Shown here one piece after another: positions 14,267 through 25,929 of a stretch of 64,000 bases of DNA. Position 1 is the stretch's first letter; every line of letters starts with the position of its first letter. The notes beneath the pieces were generated by a model. That model was not told where the DNA came from, did no database searches, and was given only the letters and a program-made list of their open reading frames with translations. The DNA is from Pycnopodia helianthoides (Eukaryota; Echinodermata; Asteroidea; Forcipulatida; Asteriidae), in NCBI GenBank assembly GCA_032158295.1, contig CM063255.1, forward strand, positions 6,167,501-6,231,500, in the 5' to 3' direction. The translations under genes were made by a program, and so were the position numbers.

Positions 14267-14546
14267 TTTAAACGCTGGGTATACTTTTGGTATAAATTAT
14301 CAAAGATCAGTATCCTCTCTTGGTGTATCCCAAAATGCGCATAAAATTAAAAACCTGTGTGGAAATTCAGGCCCAATTGATAATCGAAGTTGCACGAAAA
14401 CAATGAAATGAAAACACCCTTTTTTGCATATAATCGTGTGCTTTCAGAGAATCCTTTTTCAGATTCATTGTTGTTTTGATGAAAAATTACCTGTTTCTCT
14501 AAAACTACATTACTTCAAAGGGGGTCGTTTCTAACAATGTTTTAAT
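14267..14546 (-). mobile_element. Repeat C fragment
   Basis: Diverged partial copy starting at TAAACGCTGGGTATACT and ending after CTAACAATGTTTT; the far terminus is lost. Confidence 0.6.
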
Positions 14547-14964
14547 ATTATGTTATTCTATATTATTATACAGTACTCCATATAGTTTTATACTATACTA
14601 TTATATTACAATATATCATTCGATGTAAAGTCTATATTTTTCGATCATATTCTTCAGTAATTGCACAGTATCTTAATTATTATTCCATGTTTACGCACAA
14701 ATTATTGTTCTTTAATTATTGTTCTATAATAATTTATATATTATGCCTCAATATTAAAAACTACCTCTAATCATGGATTTGTTAATTTTTTAAAATTAGT
14801 TTTACCTTGTGCAGTTTTCAAGTGACACCAGGCCTACACGTTTCTAACATCACTGTACTACCACCCCCCCCCCCAGAACAGTCAAACACTTTTCCAGCTC
14901 AGATACCAGGTTTGTAACCAAAACCTGAATCCGTCTCCCTCGTCAGGTCAACAAAAAATCATGG

Positions 14965-15470
14965 ACAAAGGAGCACCATGTTTCAGAACGCTATATAAAT
15001 CCAATCCAGGTATAGATCATTGGTCTCCTAAAGACCAACAAAACACACTGTGCGAAACGTCGAGACTTTATATCCGACCCAGGGTTTTTCTCAGAACCAC
15101 CACCTTTTTTTTCAAGAAGAGATTATTTCACTCTAAAAACTCTCAGGTCAGACTCAGAGACCTTGGTTCCGGGTCCGGGGGGGGGGGGGAGCTGACCCAT
15201 ATCTGGGACAGTGTGACCCGGAAGGTGTGTCACAATGACCCAGAAATGGCTCAACCTGACGCAGAATCCGAGCTAAAATCCATTTTTTTAAAGAACCAGT
15301 TTCCATCTCAGCCAGACCCAGAAATGGGTCAAGCCCTCTGGAACCCAATTGAACTCGGTCAATTCTGACCCTGGAGTTTTTAGAGTGTACGTGACGTGGT
15401 TGTCTCCCAGAAAGAAAAAAACTAGTTTATATCTTTGTTTCCACACCATAGAAAGCTTCAAATCTTATAG
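14965..15470 (+). mobile_element. Foldback element (repeat F) copy 1, split by repeat E
   Basis: The left part contains GCGAAACGTCGAGAC and the right part CACACCATAGAAAGCTTCAA, as in the other F copies. The two are separated by the 259-bp repeat E at 15129-15387. Confidence 0.65.
15129..15387. mobile_element. MITE-like element, repeat E copy 1, nested in repeat F
   Basis: A 259-bp element with inverted ends CACTCTAAAAACTC and GAGTTTTTAGAGTG. It is rich in GACCC/GGGTC motifs, as if built from short inverted and direct GGGTCA units. A target duplication is not clear. Confidence 0.75.
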
Positions 15471-15482
15471 TTTTGTTTTCTT

Positions 15483-15880
15483 TTAAAGGAACATTACAGA
15501 ATTGGTAACAAAAAAACTTGTAAACTATACTTTTTGATCACACATTTACATAAAACTTACACGGTCTAATGATGATGAAAGTATAAAACAACCCTTCAAA
15601 TATTTCAGTCTGAAATGCCATATTTGATGAGAAATGAATAAACTAATTTTCCGATTGGAGTTTATCGCTCAGTGAGCGTTTTATTCATTTGTTGAATCTA
15701 TATTATGATTTCATGCATATGTGTAATCGGTTTTTCACTATTTTCTCGTGACCCAGATGGCCGATTGATCTCAAACTTCTACAGGTTTGTCAGTTTATGT
15801 ATATGGTGGATTACACAAAGTGCGTACACTGCCAGCAACTGTTTTGTTTGTAAAAAAACAATTCTGTAATGTTCCTTTAA
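15483..15880 (+). mobile_element. MITE-like element, repeat B copy 3
   Basis: Full-length copy in the same orientation as copy 1, with both terminal inverted repeats intact. Confidence 0.85.
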
Positions 15881-16194
15881 CTCATCAAGCAACATGTGCA
15901 GCACACGTATAATTATTTATAGTAATCATCACGGAAAGATGGAAGTTGGGAGAACCGGCCCTCATTAGACCCACTCGTCGCTTTTAATTTAATCAAAACT
16001 ACTTCATATGAAAAGCATTAATGTGGCCATGAATTATGATACAAGAAAGGACGAAGTAAATAACAATGCCGTAGACAGCGTGTTCATCCATTTTGGCCCA
16101 AAGCCGCGCCAAACTTCGTGACTGGAATAAAGTCTTTAATAGCGCCCTCTGTTGGCACATTATTGCCATGCCTCTTCAAGGCCTTGCATGAGGT

Positions 16195-16335
16195 AACCGA
16201 CGTGTGGGTTGGTACTGGATCAATACACACCATGCAGGGGGTCGTGGGGGTCGAATCCCATACGAGCAGCATGTCGCTCTTTCAACCCACCTGACTCACA
16301 ACGCACTGCGTATAAACAGTGCATATCCCACACAC
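16195..16335 (+). mobile_element. tRNA-like retroposon fragment (repeat J)
   Basis: Contains a B-box-like GGTCGAATCCC and then ACAGTGCATATCCCACACAC. The same kind of tail (ATACAGTGCT) follows the B-box-like segment at 61020. Only short resemblance supports this. Confidence 0.4.
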
Positions 16336-16994
16336 AGTTTTGGGTAAGGGTAAAACCGAACTTATTTTTATACAGATGCAATTATTACCCCAATAAAAAA
16401 ATAATAAAAAGATTGTTCCTTCTATTTGAAATATCCAGCTGCGGATACAGACTTTTGATGTATTGACCGTGACCGCCCGTGGCCATTCATAATAAAGCCT
16501 TTCAAAATGAATGTACAATGTTTGCGAAAGTATATTATTTAGTTTTAGTTCAAAGATTTCAAACGGTTATAAGACAATAGCAACAAAATTCCAGGACTAG
16601 GGGAAATAATGCGTCAATACTAACTGATTCCATCATAAGGGCATGAGCAAGAAAACTGTCTACTTTTCGAATGGAGATCAATCAAAAGGGTTCGGCAACC
16701 CGTTTGGCCTATAATTTGAGAATAAATACATTTGTTTTTTACACTAAGCACTGATGTTTGACGATCACAGTTTAGTCAGTGCTTTCCATGGTCTTATGTG
16801 TGTGTTTTTCTGGAATCGGAATAGCACAGACTAGTGCGTAAATAAAATGAAATCAAAACTGAAAATATATGTTAAGTAAATAGATAAATACATAATAAAA
16901 ATAAACATACCAACATATGTTAAATTTGCACCACAGGAATAAAGAATATTATTTGCTTTTGTGTAAAAGCACTGTATACTCAGTACTTCCCCAA

Positions 16995-17085
16995 GTTCTG
17001 TGACAAAATCCACAGGCATTATACTCGGGTGGGATCCGAACCCACAACCATTGCCTTCTAGAGCAGGTGTCATATCAACTGGACA
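16995..17085 (-). mobile_element. tRNA-like retroposon fragment
   Basis: In reverse it reads AGGCAATGGTTGTGGGTTCG and then GATCCCACCCGAGTATAATG, a B-box-like motif in a segment typical of dispersed tRNA-like fragments. A related piece lies at 9062-9125. Confidence 0.4.
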
Positions 17086-17337
17086 TACTTTAAATTACGT
17101 GTTGCTTTATAACAGCTAATGGTCAAACAAGTTTACGAAAACGCCACATTGTTCAAAGGATAGCGGGCATAAAGTGCAGGTCGCCTTTTGAAACCTTTTT
17201 CAAGGTAATGTTGTGCGAATTCCTTTGTTCCCTTTTCATTTCGATTAAAGAAAGGGGTATGCTTAATGTTCATCAACACTCAACCGTTATCTTTGGAAAT
17301 TTGCAAAACTAACTTATTCTTCACACATAAAATAGAT

Positions 17338-17736
17338 TTAAAGGCAGCGGTTACTTTTGGTAATTGCTCAAGAAATACAAAACCATAAAAAAAACCTTAC
17401 TTGGTAAGAAGCACCTGAGAGCTGCGGTAGTATAAAACATTGTGAGAAATGACCCTCTCTGAAGTAACGTAGTTTTTGAGAAAAAGTTAATTTCTCACTA
17501 AAAATTATTTGAATCTGAGAAAGGCTTTAGGCGTGAAGCATTTTTCGGACGTTTGAAAGCACACAATTCTATGAAACAAGGGTATTTTTTCTTTCGTTAT
17601 TTTCTTGCTATACTTCGATGACCCATTGAGCCAAAATTTTCACAGGTTTGTTATTTTATGCATATGTTGGGATACACCAATTGAGGCTACTATAGTCTTT
17701 GACAATTACTAAAAGTAGGCCTAAATCCTGCCTTTA
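17338..17736 (+). mobile_element. MITE-like element, repeat C copy 1
   Basis: A 399-bp copy from TTAAAGGCAGCGG to CCTGCCTTTAA. It carries the conserved block GAAGTAACGTAGTTTTTGAG and the TTTCACAGGTTTGTTATTTT block. No coding capacity is present. Confidence 0.75.
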
Positions 17737-19865
17737 AGTTTTCTTTCAAATGTGACCTTATCTTGCAATATGCATCATAGCTTCCCCCTTCTATTAGTAA
17801 TTCAATCACATTTGCATTTTATTTCCTCTTACTTGTTTCTTTATTAACGCTTTTGTTGAAACTGTTTTGCTATCTTTACATCAATAATTATGAATTCGTT
17901 GTATTATATATTGTTATGTCCAATGCATGTCTGTCCTTTGTTTGCAATATGCAACAGTTGCTTAAATTGTATCTACTCTTTTTATGTACTTTTGGAAAGA
18001 TTCAAGAGTTACCCGAACTCTCAATAAATTAAAATTTAAAGAGAACGTTTTTGACAAGGTATAAATTGGGATTATTTCGTATTCAGTCGAAATCAAACCT
18101 GTAGCTTATAAATACAATCAAGCAAATCTGTCAAAATAATTAAATTATTCAATCTTAGCATCCCATTAATTCAGTCCATTTTGTGAGACAAAACTCCCAT
18201 GCCTCATTCTTTTTGTTTTCTTGACTCCTCCTTCTTTTTCTTCTTTTTTATTTGATTATTATTATTTTTTTAAACCATCGCGTTGCCCACCGGATATTTC
18301 AATGAAAACACAGCTTGGCCAACGAATTTATGATTATTGTTGGGATACCACGCTTGGTGTAACATCCACCTATGCAAAGACCCGGCCAAACAACGACCGT
18401 TCCTGCACACACAAAAGAACCTATATTACTTTCCCATTCAACTCTGCTGAAAATCATCGGCCATACACCTAGCTAAGGGGTCACATAGAAAAAAAATATC
18501 ACCGCAAATTTCATGGGAAAATTTCTCCACACAATGGGACTCCGAAACCGCAGCGGGCAGCGTGCAGGCCGCAGAATAGCAAGAGGGATTTGTAAAACAA
18601 ATAAAGAATGCCAGCGAAGTGCGGTGATATCATCATAGGAAGGCCTAATACCAGCCTCCTCGTTGTCCCCAACAATTGTCACAATAGGCTCGCCCAATAC
18701 CTTTTCTTCTACGCGTGCCGTTGGTCCCCAGGTCTTGCGCATTTCGCGTGCGGGGGTGTGTCGGAGCGTGTGAAAGCGGGGTGAGCCGGAAAGACTTAAG
18801 CTCTAACTCGCGTGCCGACCGCATAGCGAAACACCTGTACGCACGTGCGACTTTTGTAGCAGCACAAATAAAGTTACCCAACACACTTAGCCGCTCACCT
18901 GCCAACGGTGTGCCGCCACAATGGGATTATATCCGATTTGGTGTGCAGCGTGGAACTTGTGACAAAGCTCGCGCATGGAGAGGGCCTACCCCCACCGGGT
19001 TTTGGCACAATCTTTGGGTAACTGTGCACGTGTGCGCAGTAGTTCAATGCCGTGTCTTACACATTATTGAAGGGAACCCGACTGAATGATTAATGCAGGA
19101 ATATTGCCGTTCTGATTTTGTTTTTTAATGAAAGGTCAAGCTCGTCCCATGAAGGGGGGGGGGGGAGTTTCACTTGAAATTCAAAATCATTGCGTCACAC
19201 GACTGAAGTGTAATTTTTTTCAGGAAAGTTTCTAAAAAAAACCCAATATGTTCCAGGGTTTTCGAAATAAGTCATTAAAACATGAGCCGCTATGCTTAAT
19301 GTCGAGCTCAACTTCAAACACAGATGTAACCTGCTTATCGTTGATAAGTGTTGTATTTTATTCACAACTGATTTTTTTGTTTCCCCAATCAGAAGAGCCA
19401 CCCTGAATCCAAAAGAAAACATCATTGATGTATTTTGTTTGCCTTCGAGAAGGACTCTGCTAGGGTCGAAAGGTCAGGCCACGAACTACATTTTTGGCAA
19501 AATATTTGTGGGGTAAAAGTTTCAGGGAATTGTTTCCCCAGTAAGATACTATTACAAATTACAAGCACCATTATATCGGACGTTATTCTCAGTAGAGTAT
19601 TTTAGATAGGCAGGTGTTACATTTTTGTAAAAAAACAAAAAGTATAATATTAAAAAAAAGCCTCTAATTCACTTAGTGGTCCACATTATAAGAGCTCAAT
19701 CGACGAAACTTACAGTTGTCGTTATTTCTTGAATTACTTTTAGATTAGTTTTAGTTTGGTTTAGTTTAATCTGTTGGTGACAATAAATCAGATTTATGTT
19801 TCACAAATTCACTTTTGATCGTACCACCAAGTAAAACAAACTTTATTACCCCATAATGGGGACAT
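17737..19865. other. Intergenic, nothing identified
   Basis: AT-rich to about 18500. Then a mixed-composition block 18500-19090 whose frames on both strands lack recognisable domains. Confidence 0.45.
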
Positions 19866-20253
19866 TTAAAGGCACTGGACACTATTGGTAATTACGCAAA
19901 ATAATTGTTAGCATAAAAACTTACTTGGTAACGAGCAATGGAGGGCTGTTGATAGTATAAAACATTGTGAGAAACGGCTCCCTCTGAAGTAACGTAGTTT
20001 TTGAGAAAGAAGTAATTTCTCACTAAAATATTTGAATTGATTTTGAGACCTCACGCGTGAGGTCTCGAAATCAAGCATCTGAAAGCACACAACTTCGTGT
20101 GACAAGGGTGTTTTTTCTTCCATTATTATCTCGCATCTTCGACGACCAACTGAGCTCAAATTTTCACAGGTTTGTTATTTTGTGCATATGTTGGGATACA
20201 CCAAGTGAGAAGACTGGTCTTTGACAATTAATAAAGGTGTCCAGTGTCTTTAA
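19866..20253 (+). mobile_element. MITE-like element, repeat C copy 2 (best preserved)
   Basis: A 388-bp copy from TTAAAGGCACTGGACACTAT to the inverted end GGTGTCCAGTGTCTTTAA. A central palindrome GAGACCTCACGCGTGAGGTC lies at about 20045. It is followed at once by the LINE 3' tail. Confidence 0.85.
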
Positions 20254-20254
20254 A

Positions 20255-20713
20255 CTGGCCCTGATACAAATAATAATAATAATAATAATAATAATACGAG
20301 ACATTTAGCGCATACTCTATAAAGCGTAATTTATAACATAAAACAAAAAGTGATGTGTAACCAAAATATGTAGATTCAAGCAAGTTAGTCTTTAAAAGTC
20401 CATTGAAAACCAAAACAGGGTCAGCTTGGCGAATATGAACTGGCAAGTCATTCCATAATGAAGTTACAATGAAGTTAAAGGCTCTTTGACCATGGAATGT
20501 TGTAGAAACGGTAGTGTGCGTCAGTAACGATCGGTCAGCAGACCATAGAGGGTGACCAGGGATATGGTTTATGCAGAAGATCGGATTATAGTCTGGAGAT
20601 AGTCCGTGATGAGCTTCGAAAGTGAGGGGTTTTAGAACAGACAGAAACACCAACATGTAGAACATTCGATCACGTGATAGACATATTGAACCCCAAAAAG
20701 GAGGACAAAACAT
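20255..20713 (-). pseudogene. 3' end of a CR1/L2-like non-LTR retrotransposon (ORF2 C-terminus)
   Basis: On the - strand an open frame encodes HTTVSTTFHGQRAFNF, then SLWNDLPVHIRQADPV, then LKTNLL. This is the typical C-terminal tail of CR1/L2/Jockey-type ORF2, where the family pattern is GDRAF followed by LWNSLP. At its 3' end (low coordinates) the frame runs into an (ATT)n tract at about 20267-20297, as expected for CR1/L2 tails. Endonuclease and most of the reverse transcriptase are missing, so it is a 5'-truncated dead copy. It abuts repeat C2, which ends at 20253. Confidence 0.75.
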
Positions 20714-20802
20714 ACCAAATAAGAACTATTTAAATATTAGATAAAAAAGATTCGTAAAAAAAAAGTTATATAATATACAACCTTCAAGATTTACAGGAGG
20801 TA

Positions 20803-21144
20803 GCATAAAAACTTAAATTACAGTATAGCACATCTACTTAAAACTATTGTAGAAACACATTGCAGTTGGGTTACAAAAGCCCCCCCCCCCACCTACCTCA
20901 CAATAATTAATGAAACATTAGGATACATGGGGCCCGGGGTGGGGTGGCTAAGACACATTTTGGTGCTCGATAATTGGCATGGTGTTACCCCCCCCCCCAT
21001 TTGTGTGCTTGGAATCTCAGGAATTCTTTCGAGGATTTCAGGGGGTTATTTCTGTACACGAGGAAAATAGATGTAACCCAACTGCAATGTGTTTCTACAA
21101 TAATTTTTAGTAGATGTGCTATTCTGTAATTTAAGTTTTTATAC
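20803..21144. mobile_element. Inverted-repeat element (repeat L), 73-bp arms
   Basis: Arms 20803-20875 and 21072-21144 are nearly complementary (GTAGAAACACATTGCAGTTG against CAACTGCAATGTGTTTCTAC), with a 196-bp spacer carrying poly-C runs. The spacer resembles 3892-4010, so this is a dispersed family. Confidence 0.83.
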
Positions 21145-21291
21145 GAGGACAATATACTGTGTGTTAAAGTAGTGGAACACTTATTTCTCCATGGTCAGAC
21201 CATTCCTCCATGGTCAGACAGCACCATGTTCATTTTAGTATGGTTAAGAGCCATCTGGGTTTTGCAGTTTTGCCGTTTGAGTTCTAGTTGT

Positions 21292-21562
21292 TCTTCCCAC
21301 GGTGTCCCTTCGACTTTGCTGGGTTTTATTTTTATACGGGCATAGAAGTCCAGACGTACCAAGACATAAAAAAAACCATTTAGATCAGTGTAAACATTAG
21401 CCCCAGGGTGTCATGCAAGGCTTTTTGTTACAGCGTTATCTTTATTGATTTTTTTTCGCAAATCCCCCTTCCGCCCCATATATATATATACACGGATCTT
21501 CCCACGGTGTCACTTCGACTTTGCTGGATTTTATTTTTATACGGGCATAGAAGTCCAGACGT
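21292..21562 (+). repeat. Direct duplication of 66 bp, 205 bp apart
   Basis: 21292-21357 and 21497-21562 match at about 64 of 66 positions (TCTTCCCACGGTGTC to AAGTCCAGACGT). The intervening DNA includes a (TA)n tract at 21478-21491. Confidence 0.85.
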
Positions 21563-22132
21563 TTACGCAACAAGATTAAATCATTCGAATTTACTCACAG
21601 ACAATTGTTGAACAATAAGACGGTGTGAACTTATACCATAAAAGAGGGTATACGACTACGAGGTCCGTATGGGAATATGGTAGGACCCCCCCCCCCACGC
21701 CTTCCGTTTAACAAAATGGGGCAGTTAGGAAGGGCATTCGTTTCGATTTACCTTCATATCGTCGGCTCAGTGTAAGGTCGTTGATTGCAATTTCAAATCC
21801 GTAATGATCAAAAGGTCATTAAGTGAAAAATGCGAATAAATTTGAAAAAAATTACTTCAAAATCCACAAGTAATTGTTTTTCTTAGAAACCGTGATATTT
21901 CTTTTTGCCAAACTATTTTGTTGATACCACTCTTGATCAATAAACTCCATTTAACTCCAGGAGTTCCAAAATATGCAAAACCAATTTGATGAAATCCATA
22001 CAAACTGAGGACTTTATACTAGTCTTGAGCCGACGATATGTTTTTACTAATGAAAATACAGATATTATGTATTTCTGTCAATGAAACCAAGGATGCCTCA
22101 TAAGTGAACTTTATCACTATAGCTTGCAAGCC

Positions 22133-22325
22133 AGGGCCCAATTTCATAGAGCTGCGTAAGCACAAAAAGTAGCTAAGCACAACACAAGTTTCCTTACCAG
22201 AATAAGGTTACCAACCAAAGTACCATGTCATATGTACAATCTGTGACTGGTTTCCTGCTTATTTGTGCTTAGCAGAAATTTGCTAAGCACAATTCTCTGC
22301 TTAAGCAGCTCTATGATTGGGCCCT
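22133..22325. mobile_element. Inverted-repeat element, repeat D copy 1
   Basis: A 193-bp element whose ends are complementary: GGGCCCAATTTCATAGAGCT at the left and AGCTCTATGATTGGGCCC at the right. CTTAGCAGAAATTTGCTAAG lies inside. No coding frame is present. Confidence 0.85.
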
Positions 22326-22349
22326 GCAAACAAGGGTGGTTGGTATTGT

Positions 22350-22740
22350 GAACCAGAAACACCGGGGGTTAGCCCCTACTCTTCCTCGATAAAGTGTTCT
22401 GGGTTCTTTTCACTCGACTCGTACTGGTTCACGGGACTTGCTGCTTAGTTAGTAGTCACAATCGAAGGACGAAGCAAATATTATGGTAATAAATATCTCG
22501 GTCATCATTTTGAATTGTTTTGCTGTAAGTTTGTCCTTGTGCTTGTCTTTCATTTGATATGTTTTATTATTTTTTATTATTATTATTTTTTATTTTTTTT
22601 TTTTGGGGGGGGGCCTTTGTAGGTTTCTTAATGCTTATGATAGAATTGTTTTCATTTTTGGCCCTTTTGGCTGCCCATGAAAACACCAGAGCTTCAGTCC
22701 AGTTGCTCTTCGCTTAACCGCTCGGCCACGACACGACACA
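22350..22740 (-). mobile_element. tRNA-derived SINE pieces (repeat H), split
   Basis: The body piece (22350-22480: CACCGGGGGTTAGCCCCTAC, AATCGAAGGACGAAGCAAAT) and the head piece (22679-22740, ending CCGCTCGGCCACGACACG) belong to one SINE family on the - strand. In reverse the head has the Pol III A-box TGGCCGAGCGG of a Leu/Ser-type tRNA. They are separated by about 200 bp of T-rich DNA and a poly-G run. Confidence 0.65.
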
Positions 22741-22745
22741 TAAAC

Positions 22746-24370
22746 AGTCCCTGCTAGTTCATGATCTATAATTCAGACCAGTCTCTTTGATTTTGTTTGT
22801 TTCAATTTAACAAACAACAGCGGGTAATTTCACATCGAACATTCCCCGACAAACTCGGTGCATCGAATTCTGAACTTTTACCCAGTATTCTTTTGGTCGG
22901 GTTCGGGGAATTCACTGTATTCAGTCAAAGGCGATCAAAGGTCAAGAGTTCAGTGAAAAGCACGGCACCTTCTCATATACCACGCCAGATAAATGTGTCA
23001 GAGGGTGTCCCCCCCCCCCAAAAAAAAAGGTTCCCATACGTTAACACACTCTGTTCCTCTTCTGTGTTCCTCTTGCACGGAAGAACCCCCCTAAAATTCT
23101 CTACAGAATTCCTGAGATTCTCAGATGACAATGAAAAAAACACCAAGGGCGGGGGAGGGGGGGGGGGGGGCCACAGTGCCACACATATCGAGCACCAAAT
23201 GCCATCTAAGTTCTAATCCCAAACGTGCGTAAAAAAAACAAAACTCGCTTTTGAATGGACATCGCATTTACTCAATCTATAAAGAAAAGCCTAATTAAAA
23301 CATCTACCATATGGGTATGGCCAACTCGACCCAAACAATCCAATGTAAAAACATCCAAACAAGTCTACCGATACATTCGTAATGAGAGCTTCCCGTTGCC
23401 GTGGCGACCCCTTTAAAGAGTGGAAAACAAAGCAATGACGTCATAGCCCTCTTAATAAACCACTTTAAACCCGTTACCATACGAGAGGGGGGGGGGGGAG
23501 AAAAAAACACCACACGAACCTTTAAGAATCACCGCGGTGGCGAAGCAAGTGGTCATAATACAGCCATGTAGTAAGGTTGTGGGACGATGGGCACGAGGCT
23601 GTTCCCACGTACAGCTCGACGTATGCCGGCCATTGTTACCGCCTCGCCCGGGGACACAACCAGTCCAACAGTTAATAATTACCCAGATTTGCGGTCTCTG
23701 TCGACTGAAGGCAACAATGCGAAATTACTGATAAATTGATTAGCGCGTCGTCAAGAAGTGACCACCAATGTATTAATTAACTGCTGGAAAAGAAACCCCC
23801 GAAAATACACTTCACAAAAAAAAAAAAAAAAACCGACGGAAATGTAGTTTTAATGATAATCGTCATATGCAGACTGTTCATAGGATTAAATAGGTGTGCT
23901 TTTGCTGCAATGTTAATGAACTTTTCGTTACGATCAGGCAGCGAAAATGCCTAAGGGAAGCTGACAGAAAAATTACCTTACAAAAATATTGTGTAAAATA
24001 AAATACGCCTATAAAATAAGGATAATGTCTCTTCACGCATTTCAGACGAAACATGACACATCGGCTACATCGGCTGAAAAATAAAAAAACAACAGAAACA
24101 ACAAAAACAACAAAAACAGACAAACAAACAAACAAGAATACTACTTTAAATTGGCTATGGTATTCGATAGACAACTTCTCTGACCGTAGAATTGTTGTAT
24201 AATTTAAAAGGAAACAAAATCCTCACAGTAATTTTCGGTCAAAATCCTGCTGTTAATGGTTATTTAATATATCTTGTTACTAGGCCCATTACTATTATTA
24301 TTACTTTATATGTGTATAGCTTTGTGGATGAGATTTATGCCTGCATTTGAATGTGCTTCGTCTACCAACA
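22746..24370. other. Intergenic, mostly unidentified
   Basis: Several poly-G and poly-C runs (23011, 23157, 23489) and the candidate non-coding element at 23525-23790. No gene seen. Confidence 0.4.
23525..23790. promoter_or_regulatory. Candidate conserved non-coding element
   Basis: A compositionally balanced block among repeats with homeodomain-type sites (TAATAATTAC, AAATTGATTAG), SOX-like CCATTGTT and one CSL octamer on the - strand (23602-23609). It contains no repeat signature and no gene. Regulatory function is inference only. Confidence 0.2.
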
Positions 24371-24734
24371 GGGCCCAATTTCATAGAGCTGCATAAGCAC
24401 AAAAGTAGCTAAGCACAACAGAATTATGCTTACCAAATACCTGGGGTCGATTTCATAAAACTCTTCCTAACTTAGGACTAGTCCTAGGCAATGCTAATAT
24501 ATAGGACTAGTCCTAAGTACTGGTCCTAACTTAGGACTAGTCCTATCTCTTAGCATTGCCCAGGACTAGTCCTAAGTTAGGAAGAGTTTTGTGAAATCGA
24601 CCCCTGATAAGGTGATCAGCCAAAATACCATGTCACGTGTACAATTTGTGACTGGTATCCTGCTCATTTCTGCTTAGCAGACAATTTGTTATAGGCAATA
24701 TTTTCTGCTTAAGCAGCTCTGTGAAATTTGGCCC
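24371..24734. mobile_element. Repeat D copy 2, interrupted by repeat G
   Basis: Both terminal inverted repeats are present (GGGCCCAATTTCATAGAGCT at the left, complement ending TTTGGCCC at the right). The interior is broken by a 162-bp palindromic insertion. Confidence 0.83.
24443..24604. mobile_element. Palindromic element (repeat G) nested in repeat D
   Basis: A 162-bp element with inverted arms of about 42 bp: GGGGTCGATTTCATAAAACT and onward against the complement ending GTGAAATCGACCCC. Inside, GGACTAGTCCTA-type motifs recur five or more times on alternating strands, so nearly the whole element can fold back. Confidence 0.85.
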
Positions 24735-25929
24735 AGACCCCCTCACATTGGCTGCCATCTTTGATGTCAAACACAAGAAACGTGCGCACGTGTGTACGCA
24801 CTGCGCGGCGCACAACTCTCAGCCAATGATAGCTCTTCATTGACCACAGTAAGTGGGACTGTTTTGGGCTTGTGACGTCATATGGGAAGGTAGCTAGTTT
24901 TAAACCGAAGAAAAGGGACACCCCCCCCCCAAACCAACCCTTCCCGGGTCAGCTTTCATCGATCCCACCCCGAGCCCATACAAAATTTGCGCATCCCCTC
25001 TGCAGAGGGAATGTTCAACGGGGAGAATAACAGTCTACTGACAGTGGGTGTGGGGACGCATTTAATACGGTACCAGATAGGTGAGGAACGATAGTGTTGC
25101 AGTTTGACACGCGGCCGTCATCTTTGTCACTTTCCCTGAGCTGCCACTGCATAAAAACTTCTATATATCAAATTTGTAGGGTAGATGGCCTTAGCTTTCG
25201 ATCCAAACCGGACCTTAACAAAACAAGGAACATATTTTTCGGCCTTCAAATACTTTGGTTTGAATTTTTTAGAAGGGAGGAAAACAGCAAACAAACAAAA
25301 ATCGTTTGCACCCTGTGTCCATAAGTGAATGTTCTTGCACCAAGGTTGTTGGGAGCGAATTAATCAACCCCATCATCTGATTAGATGTAATTAGTAATTA
25401 GTTAATTAGTAATTAGTTACAAGGACCCATGGTTACACCTATAATTCCCTAAACATACATATAAGATTTGGTGATTACACTGGGACGAACAGGCAACTGT
25501 ATTATTACTTTCTCATCTCCAGTCCCTCTATGGTTTGTACTCTTTGTACTTTTTGGCAACAGCTCCCATTGTGTTGCACATACATTCCAACCGAGGACCT
25601 TTACCCAACCGGGCTCCCTATTGTACCCTTTGTTGTAAGTTCCCGGTTCGAATGTGTATACCTATACCCCCGGCGTGCATATTGTTCCACAAGGTGTCTA
25701 AGTGTGTAGTTCCAGATCTAGGGACTACGAGCCGGGTTGTGTGTGAGGCATGCAGCAGAGTGGAGAAGACAATGGCACCGTGCCTTGTTTCAAGAAGATC
25801 TTTGATGAAGCCGGGTACAGAGTCGTGGAGAAACACGGTCATATTATTTATAGTAATCGACTCATCAAAGATATATTTCCGTATTTAAAGCGATTATGCA
25901 AACAAATTCTTCTACTTTCTTTAATTTTC
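24735..25929. other. Intergenic, nothing identified
   Basis: Short TTAGTAATTAG direct repeats at 25388-25418 and a poly-C run near 24920 are the only features. The 117-residue frame starting at 25535 has no family resemblance. Confidence 0.45.

Larger units (their letters stand above)
13402..14964. other. Intergenic, AT-rich
   Basis: Besides the poly-A tract and the repeat C fragment, the stretch 14547-14830 is extremely AT-rich and featureless. No gene seen. Confidence 0.45.
15881..17337. other. Intergenic with tRNA-like fragments
   Basis: Holds the two tRNA-like pieces near 16195 and 16995. The rest shows no feature. Confidence 0.45.
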
